Shown: positions 20,746-26,450 of the stretch, in pieces | Position numbering within the stretch: the first letter of the stretch is position 1 | Layout of the letters: each line of letters begins with the position of its first letter | IMG/VR virus record: IMGVR_UViG_3300037225_001109 | Span: 1-26,535 of that record | Length of the DNA stretch: 26,535 nucleotides | DNA from: a virus | Reading direction: 5' to 3' (one strand) | Notes under the pieces: model-generated | The model's database searches: none | What the model saw: only the letters and a program-made list of their open reading frames with translations | What the model was told of the DNA's origin: nothing | Made by a program: the position numbers and the translations under genes

Positions 20746-21834
20746 ATGAACGTTTCACCCATGAACAGGATCGCGGACAAGGGCGTCGATGCCGAGGGGT
20801 CGCGACCGCGCGGCGCGCCGGCAGCGTGCGCGTGGCGGCCGGTGTTTCAGTTCAAGCGCGTCGACGGCGCATTCGGCCATGGCGAGGTCGCGTTCCACGC
20901 GCCGGGCAACGTCGCTCCGGGCAAGAGCGTCGAGGCCACGCACTGCGAGGGGCGATTCCTCATCATGGAGGCGGGAAAGCTCCGCATCGTCGACGTCGAC
21001 GCCGGGCACGTCGAGGACGTCATCGCGCGCCTGCGCGCGGCGCTGGGCCCCGACATGGATATCCACGAGGAGAAGAGCTTTCGCCGGCCGGTGTTCGCCG
21101 GCAAGGCCGCGCACGATAAATTCACGACGCCCGAGGACCGCGCGCGGCGACTGGCAGAGATCAAGGCGCGCCACGAGGCGCTGCGCTCTGCAGGGGCGAC
21201 GCATGCCTCGCCCGCGCGGGCGGACGGTCCGCCCGCGGAGGCTGTGGATGCGATCCCCACAACCGGGTTGACGTTTGAAATCCCGCGGGAGGATGTTCCT
21301 GCCGCGGACGTTGTAGGGGCGACGCACGCGTCGCCCGATGAGCCGCAACACGCGGCCGAGAAAGGAGACGATGCTATGGGAAAGAGGGCAGAGAGGTTGG
21401 AGGCGGATATCAAGAAGCTCCAGGCCGTGCTCAACCAGCACACATGCGAGGACGAGGCTATCACGACCGAGGCGCTCGCGAAGGCCGCGGGGGTGATCGA
21501 CTCTCGCGCCTACACGATCCTCGCGCGCGACGCGAGGCGCTTCGTCGGCAAGCTCATGAGCGGCCAGTCCGGGCGCTGGCTCGCGCCGGCCTCGGGGAAG
21601 ACGGCGCCAGCCGCGGCCGCGGGAGCGCGTCTGACGCCAGGCGGGGACACGCCGGCAGCCGACGCGGATCGCATGCCCGGCAGCCTGATGCAGGAGTTCG
21701 CGACCTATGTCAAGCACAAGGGCTCGGTGGCCGTTTCGCTGGAGTTCACAGAGCGAAGGCTCGGCGTCCATATACATCTCGACGGCCTCGATGAACTGCT
21801 CGCCGTGATCGCGAAGTACAAGGTGCCGGCGTAA
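20746..21834 (+). CDS. Early protein with repeat-encoded linker, possibly a fusion of two genes
   Basis: One frame of 362 residues follows AAAAGGA. Residues 1-~145 form one domain (RPVFQFKRVDGAFGHGEVAF, ..EGRFLIMEAGKLRIVDVDAG). Two hairpin repeats are then translated in frame as GATHASP (around 149 and 191). After the second comes AGAAAGGAG and an in-frame ATG at 21376 that would start a 152-residue protein (MGKRAERLEADIKKLQAVLN). Its ending GLDELLAVIAKYKVPA is a compact alpha/beta tail. So the locus may express a long and a short product. No family is recognised for either half. Confidence 0.6.
   Translation: MNVSPMNRIADKGVDAEGSRPRGAPAACAWRPVFQFKRVDGAFGHGEVAFHAPGNVAPGKSVEATHCEGRFLIMEAGKLRIVDVDAGHVEDVIARLRAALGPDMDIHEEKSFRRPVFAGKAAHDKFTTPEDRARRLAEIKARHEALRSAGATHASPARADGPPAEAVDAIPTTGLTFEIPREDVPAADVVGATHASPDEPQHAAEKGDDAMGKRAERLEADIKKLQAVLNQHTCEDEAITTEALAKAAGVIDSRAYTILARDARRFVGKLMSGQSGRWLAPASGKTAPAAAAGARLTPGGDTPAADADRMPGSLMQEFATYVKHKGSVAVSLEFTERRLGVHIHLDGLDELLAVIAKYKVPA
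21189..21213 (+). repeat. Hairpin repeat inside a coding frame (copy 4)
   Basis: TGCAGGGGCGACGCATGCC followed by TCGCCC; TGCAG replaces TGTAG. It is translated as part of SAGATHASP within the 20746-21834 frame. No Shine-Dalgarno tail follows. Confidence 0.8.
21312..21367 (+). repeat. Hairpin repeat inside a coding frame (copy 5)
   Basis: TGTAGGGGCGACGCACGCG then TCGCCC, about 24 intervening bases, and GAGAAAGGAG just before the internal ATG at 21376. The TAG is out of frame here, so the sequence is read as VGATHASP and joins two parts into one protein. Confidence 0.85.
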
Positions 21835-21888
21835 CGGACTCTTTGGGTAAGGCTTTGCCGACGGCAAGGTAGTAGTGAGTGCGTGAGG

Positions 21889-22103
21889 ATGTATGTAGGG
21901 ACGGCCACGTGCCGCGTATGCGGGCGCGTCGTGGACGTCACGGCGCCGTGCGAGCGCCGCGAGATCCGGGGCACGAGATGCTGGCGTTCTTTTTCATTTA
22001 CTGCCGCGAAGGACATCCGGCCGCCTGGAATGTGAAGGTAGCGTGGGAAGAAGCTGTAGGGGCGACGCATGCGTCGCCCGACACAGAGGACGCAAAGGAG
22101 TGA
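21889..22103 (+). pseudogene. Small zinc-ribbon gene, apparently frameshifted
   Basis: From ATG 21889 the frame encodes MYVGTATCRVCGRVVDVTAP, with CxxC, very high third-position GC, and then loses coding character. In the -1 frame the downstream part MLAFFFIYCREGHPAAWNVK followed by VAWEEAVGATHASP looks coding and ends at TGA 22103. The alternative single frame from 21879 has an Arg-rich, shadow-like N-terminus. The best explanation is one ~70-residue protein split by a shift near the T5 run at 21989-21993, either a mutation, a sequencing error or slippage. The last residues come from a hairpin repeat. Confidence 0.4.
22055..22080 (+). repeat. Hairpin repeat at gene junction (copy 6)
   Basis: TGTAGGGGCGACGCATGCG followed by TCGCCCG, a perfect stem, then a short ACACAGAGGACGCAAAGGAG stretch that resembles the second repeat family and provides the next gene's Shine-Dalgarno. 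Confidence 0.85.
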
Positions 22104-22106
22104 TGT

Positions 22107-23156
22107 ATGACAATGCAACCGCGGCCGAGGGGCAGCTCCGTCGTTGCCCCTATCGGCGTCTTCATGATCGTCTCGTGGACATTCATTATCGCCGTGGTGT
22201 GGCTTGCTTTCCTGAGTCACCCGCGCGCGTTCTCGGCCGCCGCGACGATCCAGTCCACCGCGCCGGGCGGCCCAGCTCTCACGGCGCAGTCGCCCTGGCC
22301 GGCCGGCATGGGCGTCTGGAAGTACGGCTCGGACGCCGACTCGCGCGCCTGGTACAAGACCGCGGGCATCGCCTGGTACCAGGCGTGGAGCGGGCGGTAC
22401 ACCGGCCTTGATCATCCTTATATATATGAGATCAAGACCGGCAACTGGTCGACGGCCGAGATCACGTCCTGGCTCGCGGTGCGGGAGCCGAATCGCTTCG
22501 GCGTCAACATCGACTGCGAGGTGCCCCGCACCGCGGCGACCGTTGGGGTCGCGCAGCGGGCGCGTGCGCTTGGACTAAAAGTGTTCACTGGCCCCTGCCC
22601 CTGGGACGTACAGGGGCAGGGTTACTTTTCCGCGTTCGACGGCATCATGACGTTCTACAACGTCACCGGGCCGACGAGGTTTCCCGCGGACGTCTTCTAT
22701 TTCAAGGCGCTTAGCTACTACTACGGCAAGCCGATGTGCTTCGGTGTCCAGCCCGTCGATAGCGACGGCAACCCCGTCGACGCCGCGGCGCTCGCCCAGG
22801 CCGAGACGTATGCCTCGTGCTTCGAGGGCCGCATCGCCTGGGGAACCGACCGCCTCGTCGATTCGACGGCGAGCGGCGCCGCAGCCGTGACCGCCGCGCT
22901 CGCGTCCATCGTCCCGGACGTCCCGCGCACGATCGTGACGGTGCGCTTCCAGAAAAGCTGGCGCCTCGACATGGCCCTCTGCCGCTGCGTCGCCTACCAG
23001 GGCTGTCTGCCGCAGGCATCGCTCACGGCAGGCGTGACGTGGGCCAACCTCGTCGTGCCGAAGGACTACATGTCAAATCTCACAAAGTTCTACGACGGCA
23101 GATGCACGAAGGCGACGCTCGAGAAAGAAGAGAGAGGGATGACGTGGAAGAAATAG
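22107..23156 (+). CDS. Membrane-anchored putative TIM-barrel (glycosidase-like) protein
   Basis: This 349-residue protein has an N-terminal membrane segment or signal anchor (about residues 14-36, VAPIGVFMIVSWTFIIAVVW), then a Ser/Ala linker. The large domain resembles a glycosidase-type TIM barrel: AWYKTAGIAWYQAWSGRY, RFGVNIDCEV (a DxE-like pair), GLKVFTGPCPWDV, FDGIMTFYNVTG, PADVFYFKALSYYYG, GRIAWGTDRLVD. Family assignment is by pattern only. Several Cys in the last third could form disulfides if exported. AAGGAG lies 6 bases before the ATG. It could be a cell-wall hydrolase (an endolysin or entry enzyme) or a surface-modifying protein. Confidence 0.6.
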   Translation: MTMQPRPRGSSVVAPIGVFMIVSWTFIIAVVWLAFLSHPRAFSAAATIQSTAPGGPALTAQSPWPAGMGVWKYGSDADSRAWYKTAGIAWYQAWSGRYTGLDHPYIYEIKTGNWSTAEITSWLAVREPNRFGVNIDCEVPRTAATVGVAQRARALGLKVFTGPCPWDVQGQGYFSAFDGIMTFYNVTGPTRFPADVFYFKALSYYYGKPMCFGVQPVDSDGNPVDAAALAQAETYASCFEGRIAWGTDRLVDSTASGAAAVTAALASIVPDVPRTIVTVRFQKSWRLDMALCRCVAYQGCLPQASLTAGVTWANLVVPKDYMSNLTKFYDGRCTKATLEKEERGMTWKK

Positions 23157-23217
23157 ATCCTCACCACAGAGAAATAGATCCTCACCACAGAGGACACAGA
23201 GGACACAGAGGAAGGGA
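23149..23217 (+). repeat. ACAGAGGACACAGAG repeat with 21-bp tandem duplication
   Basis: A 21-bp unit containing AGATCCTCACCACAG occurs twice in tandem (23149-23169, 23170-23190), followed by ACAGAGGACACAGAGGACAC-type direct repeats. It overlaps the stop of the upstream gene and ends before the AGGAGG of the next gene. Confidence 0.85.
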
Positions 23218-23229
23218 GAGGAGGAAGAC

Positions 23230-23364
23230 GTGGCAAATCATAAAGCGCCGAGGCAGTACTGCAATAAGGCCGGGACGTGTCCTTATCAGCACCAGGAGAT
23301 CGTGATGGCGCGCTGTCGCCTGCCGCGATCGAACGCGTGCGCGTACAGGAGACGCTTGAAATAG
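23230..23364 (+). CDS. 44-residue Cys-rich protein
   Basis: GTG at 23230 behind AGGAGG (5-base spacer) opens 44 codons: VANHKAPRQYCNKAGTCPYQ, then HQEIVMARCRLPRSNACAYR and RRLK. Four Cys (C11, C17, C29, C37) and a His fit a small zinc-binding fold, and the C-terminus is basic. It is flanked by a repeat on each side, and the strong ribosome binding site supports translation. Function unknown; nucleic-acid binding is possible. Confidence 0.65.
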   Translation: MANHKAPRQYCNKAGTCPYQHQEIVMARCRLPRSNACAYRRRLK

Positions 23365-23370
23365 ACTTGC

Positions 23371-23406
23371 CGTAGAGGCGATGCATGCATCGCCCGAGAA
23401 AGGAGG
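23371..23406 (+). repeat. Hairpin repeat at gene junction (copy 7)
   Basis: CGTAGAGGCGATGCATGC then ATCGCCCGAGAAAGGAGG: a perfect stem followed at once by the extended Shine-Dalgarno of the DUF4031 gene. Confidence 0.88.
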
Positions 23407-23410
23407 ACTA

Positions 23411-23725
23411 ATGGCCGTCTACGTAGACGAGCTCTTCGATACAGAGATCTACAAGAGCGCCAAGTGGAAATACAAGCAGGCGTGCCACATGTTCGTCGAG
23501 ACGCTTGACGACCTGGAGGAGCTGCATCACATGGCTGACGCGATCTGTTTGTTGCGCTCGTGGTATCAGGGACCGCCTACGCAGTCGCTTCCGCACTACG
23601 ATCTGACGCCGCGCAAGCGCCTTCTCGCGATCGCGCAGGGCGCGATCCCGCTGACACCCGCGGAGGCCAACGCTAAGATGAGGAAATACTTCACCGCGCT
23701 CCATGAGCGAGAAAGGGAGAATTAA
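23411..23725 (+). CDS. DUF4031-family protein
   Basis: This 104-residue protein fits DUF4031, a small family frequent in phages: start MAVYVDELFDT, then ACHMFVETLDDLEELHHMAD, LLRSWYQ, PHYDLTPRKRLLAIAQGAI and PLTPAEANAKM. The conserved CHM, HYDLT and GA segments are all present. Biochemical function is not established. The ATG at 23411 follows AGAAAGGAGG from the hairpin repeat. Its C-terminus (..EREREN) lies two bases before the next gene's GTG. Confidence 0.82.
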   Translation: MAVYVDELFDTEIYKSAKWKYKQACHMFVETLDDLEELHHMADAICLLRSWYQGPPTQSLPHYDLTPRKRLLAIAQGAIPLTPAEANAKMRKYFTALHEREREN

Positions 23726-23726
23726 G

Positions 23727-24275
23727 GTGTACGTACTCAAATCCGGCGACGCGCTTCTCGTCGTCGGCAACGACGCGATCTCGAAAGCGATCGAGATCGA
23801 GGAGTGCGGCGGGTGTCTCCCGGACGGGACGAGGCCGAGCCACATGGCGATGTACGTGAACGACCGCGGCGTCGGCAAGGTTTTCGAAATGACCTGGCCC
23901 CGCCTCCAGGTCACAGCCCCCGCCGACTCCTGGCTCGCGGCGCGTGCCGGCACGGTGTGGTTGCTGCCGCTCGCGGAGGCGTTGACCTACGGCCAAAGAT
24001 ATGGCCTGTGCGACTGGTGGACCAATCGTCTCGGTATGTGGTACGACGTCCCCGAGATGATCGCCCTCGGCTGGTACGCGACGTGGGCGTGGTGGCTCAA
24101 AGCGCTCCATCTGCCGGCGTCGTGGGCGATCCCTCCGGTCGCGATTAACGGCGTGTGCTCGGTGAACTGCGCGATGGCGTGGAACGCGATCGGCCTCAAC
24201 GTCGGCGATCCCCTCGTCGTCACGCCGAGCTCGGCAATAACGCTGCCCTGCGTGGGCGTTCCCGTAAAACTGTAG
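23727..24275 (+). CDS. Permuted NlpC/P60 (YiiX-like) papain-fold hydrolase candidate
   Basis: This 182-residue protein follows the circularly permuted papain-fold layout. An early strand-His segment has SGDALLVVGNDAISKAIEI and RPSHMAMYV (His39), and a late Cys segment has NGVCSVNCAMAWNAIG (Cys144, alternative Cys148). Enzymes of this group cleave peptides or amide/ester bonds in cell wall or lipids. A Trp-rich middle (LGWYATWAWWLKAL) may contact a membrane. The GTG at 23727 has GGGAG 7 bases upstream; the ATG at 23703 lacks one. The stop TAG is in a hairpin repeat. A lysis or wall-remodelling role is plausible. Confidence 0.65.
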   Translation: MYVLKSGDALLVVGNDAISKAIEIEECGGCLPDGTRPSHMAMYVNDRGVGKVFEMTWPRLQVTAPADSWLAARAGTVWLLPLAEALTYGQRYGLCDWWTNRLGMWYDVPEMIALGWYATWAWWLKALHLPASWAIPPVAINGVCSVNCAMAWNAIGLNVGDPLVVTPSSAITLPCVGVPVKL

Positions 24276-24338
24276 GGGTGATCCCGACGCAGGCGAACAC
24301 ACTGTAGGGGCGATGCATGCATCGCCGGAGAAAGGAGG
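24271..24338 (+). repeat. Two hairpin repeats in tandem at gene junction (copies 8 and 9)
   Basis: A truncated copy (TGTAGGGGTGATCCCGACGC, 24271-24290) supplies the stop of the preceding gene. A complete copy (24302-24338) has stem GGGGCGATGCATGCATCGCC and ends in GGAGAAAGGAGG, the Shine-Dalgarno of the next gene. Confidence 0.88.
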
Positions 24339-24343
24339 AGCTC

Positions 24344-24577
24344 GTGCCGCTTGAACGTGAGGAAGAGATTGAGGAGCACCTGCCTAAGGTGCCAGCACGC
24401 GCTACGGCTGAGCAGCGCGCGCAGTTCGAAACGATGCTGGCTGAAGTGGAGCGTACCTTAAATAACGTTCATCGTCTCGCCTGCGAGACCGGCCACCTGC
24501 ATGACAGCATCGCGTACTATATCGACGAGCTGCGCGGGCAGGTCGAATGGCTCGTGGGCAAGGTGGCGGAGTTGTAA
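24344..24577 (+). CDS. Small coiled-coil early protein
   Basis: The 77-residue product starts at GTG 24344 (AAGGAGG, 5-base spacer) and is acidic and helical: EREEEIEEHLPKVPARATAE, QRAQFETMLAEVERTLNNVH, then DELRGQVEWLVGKVAEL. It probably forms a helical hairpin or oligomer. No family is recognised. Confidence 0.6.
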   Translation: MPLEREEEIEEHLPKVPARATAEQRAQFETMLAEVERTLNNVHRLACETGHLHDSIAYYIDELRGQVEWLVGKVAEL

Positions 24578-24613
24578 TGCTTCACCACGCAGGATACAGA
24601 GCATACAGAGGAC
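24578..24613 (+). repeat. Degenerate ACAGAG-type repeat
   Basis: TGCTTCACCACGCAGGATAC, AGAGCATACAGAGGACAAG: a diverged copy of the end of the 99-bp repeat, lying between a stop codon and the GGGAGG of the next gene. Confidence 0.75.
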
Positions 24614-24628
24614 AAGAAGGGAGGATCG

Positions 24629-24874
24629 ATGGGCTGCGATAATTGTGGTAGATCTACCCCTATAGGAGCACGACTCTGCATCCCGTGCTCTGAGAGGGAG
24701 AAGCGCGATGCCAAGCGCGCTCTGGCGTTGCAAACCAAGACCGCCGAGGCCGAGGAATTACGTGGCCGACTCGTCAAGGCCGCGAACTATATTAGGCCGT
24801 TCGTTGAAGGTCGGAAGCGGAGCTCCACACTGGAAGCCGGCCTGCGGGAAGCCCTGCGTTTATTGGAGGGATAA
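24629..24874 (+). CDS. Zinc-ribbon plus coiled-coil small protein
   Basis: This 81-residue protein begins with a classic treble-clef/zinc-ribbon pair: Cys3-x2-Cys6 and Cys17-x2-Cys20 (MGCDNCGRSTPIGARLCIPC). A charged helix follows (SEREKRDAKRALALQTKTAE) and a short C-terminal helix. GGGAGG precedes the ATG at 24629. It could bind nucleic acid, RNA polymerase or ribosome. It ends 4 bases before the next gene. Confidence 0.65.
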   Translation: MGCDNCGRSTPIGARLCIPCSEREKRDAKRALALQTKTAEAEELRGRLVKAANYIRPFVEGRKRSSTLEAGLREALRLLEG

Positions 24875-24878
24875 TCTG

Positions 24879-25358
24879 ATGATGATCGTATTCGCTCTCG
24901 CGGCGCTCGTGCTCTTGCCGGCGGCGGGCATTGTGGCTATCGCGCTGCGGCGGCGCGCGGTCCGCGCTGCGATCTCCGAGGTCGACCGCTTAGAGCGCCT
25001 GGCCGCGGCAAAGGACCGCGCCGATAGATACCTCGCCGGCGAGGACGTCTACGACGGCACCGACGAGGAGGCGATTCGCAAGGTCGTGAGCGACGCGCTG
25101 CGCGGCGAGCGCGGCGAGGGAGAAAGAGCGCTCGCGGAGGATTACATGCGCCGCCTCAACTGCCGGCGCAATGATGCCGCCGCGTACAATAATTCCGCGC
25201 GTACGTTCGAGGAAGAGATGGCGGTCAACTTGCAAAAATATTTGGAAGCATTGACCGGTCGGCCTGTCCACATGAGGCGCGTCGAGGCCGGCCCTGACCG
25301 GGAGGCCGCGATCAGCATTTGCGTGGCACAGGACAACGATGCGAGGGGGATCGCTTGA
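24879..25358 (+). CDS. N-terminally membrane-anchored early protein
   Basis: This 159-residue protein starts with MMIVFALAALVLLPAAGIVA, one membrane segment, then a basic stop-transfer (LRRRAVRAA). The rest is charged and helical (RLERLAAAKDRADRYLAGED, ..RTFEEEMAVNLQKYLEAL), likely cytoplasmic. GGAGGG lies 8 bases before the ATG at 24879. Its TGA overlaps the TTG start of the last sigma-like gene. Function unknown. Confidence 0.6.
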   Translation: MMIVFALAALVLLPAAGIVAIALRRRAVRAAISEVDRLERLAAAKDRADRYLAGEDVYDGTDEEAIRKVVSDALRGERGEGERALAEDYMRRLNCRRNDAAAYNNSARTFEEEMAVNLQKYLEALTGRPVHMRRVEAGPDREAAISICVAQDNDARGIA

Positions 25359-26017
25359 GCGGGATACAACTGAGACATTTCTGCGAGACGGCCAAAGGAT
25401 TTTCTCCGCGCCAGCGGATGATCGCGCGTGCCGTCGCCGCGAGGTGCAGGGACGTCGCCGAGAGGTGGCAGGGATCGTCTGCGGACCGCGCGACTATCCT
25501 GAGCGATGAATTCATGTGGGACGCGTACGCGGTCGCGAGAGAGCGGTTTCATCGCCGATACCGTAAGGTCCAGAGCGCGCCTACGACGTACGCGTTTCAC
25601 TGCGCGCGTAGCGCCGTCACCGCGGCGACGAGGCTCCACGTCACGTACCGGTCGGTGACGTCGCGCCTCGGCCGAGTCCAGGTGCAGAGCCTGGAGTCAC
25701 TCCTGCGAGACGGGGTCCGCATCGAGAAACGGTTTGCTGACTTGTGGATGAGCACGTCGGCGCCGCCGATCGGTCGCTCGATGCAGGCGCGGTTGAACCT
25801 CGCGGTGGAGACGCTCGACGACTTCGCCAAGATGATCGTCAAGACGCACATCGGCGGGACGTCAATCGACGGGATCGCAAGCGCGCTCGGCTGCTCGCGG
25901 CAGTCGATCCACGCCAGGTGGAAGGCCGCGATCACGGAGCTCCGCGAGGCGCTCGGCGTCGAGCCCGATGAGGCCGCAAAACCGGCCCGGAAAAAGATCG
26001 TTGCGCGACAAAATTAA
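25355..26017 (+). CDS. Divergent sigma-like/HTH transcription factor, last gene of the operon
   Basis: This 220-residue protein starts at TTG 25355 overlapping the previous stop (TTGA). Residues ~48-95 resemble sigma region 2 (ILSDEFMWDAYAVARERFHR, then APTTYAFHCARSAVTAATRL; compare the ..STYAY..IRRAI pattern). Residues ~163-197 form a region-4-like HTH (GTSIDGIASALGCSRQSIHA, RWKAAITELREAL). Both identifications are by pattern and less certain than for the factor at 19975. It occupies the place of Mu C, the late activator, at the end of the early/middle operon, so late-gene activation is the natural hypothesis. The basic tail ARKKIVARQN may contact DNA. Confidence 0.6.
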   Translation: MSGIQLRHFCETAKGFSPRQRMIARAVAARCRDVAERWQGSSADRATILSDEFMWDAYAVARERFHRRYRKVQSAPTTYAFHCARSAVTAATRLHVTYRSVTSRLGRVQVQSLESLLRDGVRIEKRFADLWMSTSAPPIGRSMQARLNLAVETLDDFAKMIVKTHIGGTSIDGIASALGCSRQSIHARWKAAITELREALGVEPDEAAKPARKKIVARQN

Positions 26018-26029
26018 GATTATTTTCAC

Positions 26030-26061
26030 AAAAGGTGGACCACGCGTTTGGACCACCTTTT
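26030..26061 (+). terminator. Hairpin after the early operon
   Basis: AAAAGGTGG (26030-26038) pairs with CCACCTTTT (26053-26061) across a 14-nt loop, 12 bases past the last stop codon. The T4 ending is short but the U-rich arm is compatible with intrinsic termination. The same GGTGGACC motif recurs nearby, so it may also be a protein-binding site. Confidence 0.6.
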
Positions 26062-26106
26062 GGGACTAAATATGCGCTAATAGGCTGAGTCTCAATGAGT
26101 TATGGC

Positions 26107-26271
26107 AAGGTGGACCACTAAAATGATGACATGCACGCGCAAATCCTTCGAATGGCCCTCAAACGGCGTAACTACGCCATTCGAAGGCGTTTCGACGGCC
26201 GCGACGTCGTGGTCCACCTTTGGGCTCGCCCTCCGCGCCGCGATCCGCCTCAAACGGCGCGCCTGCGCCAT
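26107..26271. repeat. Clustered direct and inverted repeats near the prophage end
   Basis: AAGGTGGACCAC occurs at 26107-26118 (also within 26031-26043) and inverted at 26209-26220. CCTTCGAATGGC (26145-26156) pairs with GCCATTCGAAGG (26176-26187). CCTCAAACGGCG-N6-CGCCAT occurs twice (26157-26180, 26248-26271), 91 bp apart. No gene is seen. Possible transposase or regulator sites. Confidence 0.6.
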
Positions 26272-26450
26272 CCTGGGCCGCCTGGGCGCATTCCTCGCGC
26301 CTCGCCATGTCGAAAACGCAGGTTTGGCAGTAACCCGCCTCGCAATCCCCCCGTCCCTCGCCCTAACTCGTTGTGTCCCGCCCCTTACCGTCTAATCCCG
26401 CCCAATCCCGCTTTCCCCGGCTCCACTGCCAATCATTCCGCTCGTTTACA
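26272..26450. other. Right terminal segment of the prophage (attR side)
   Basis: A non-coding, pyrimidine-rich segment ends in CGCTCGTTTACA at 26450. Read inward, this is TGTAAACGAGCG: the TG...CA terminus typical of Mu-like and related transposons. AATCCCGC is repeated (26394-26401, 26404-26411), and CTCGTT occurs at 26367 and 26441. These may be transposase-binding sites, but no site consensus can be proven from one end. Confidence 0.55.

Noticed and set aside
20755-21867. 370-codon minus-strand open frame opposite the 20746-21834 gene
   Set aside because: Arg/His/Leu-rich composition, no ribosome binding site, and the plus strand has a good Shine-Dalgarno, operon context and repeat orientation.
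21985-21995. Programmed -1 frameshift site
   Set aside because: The T-run does not form a standard X XXY YYZ heptamer and no stem-loop is evident at the right distance; a simple mutation or sequencing error is more likely.
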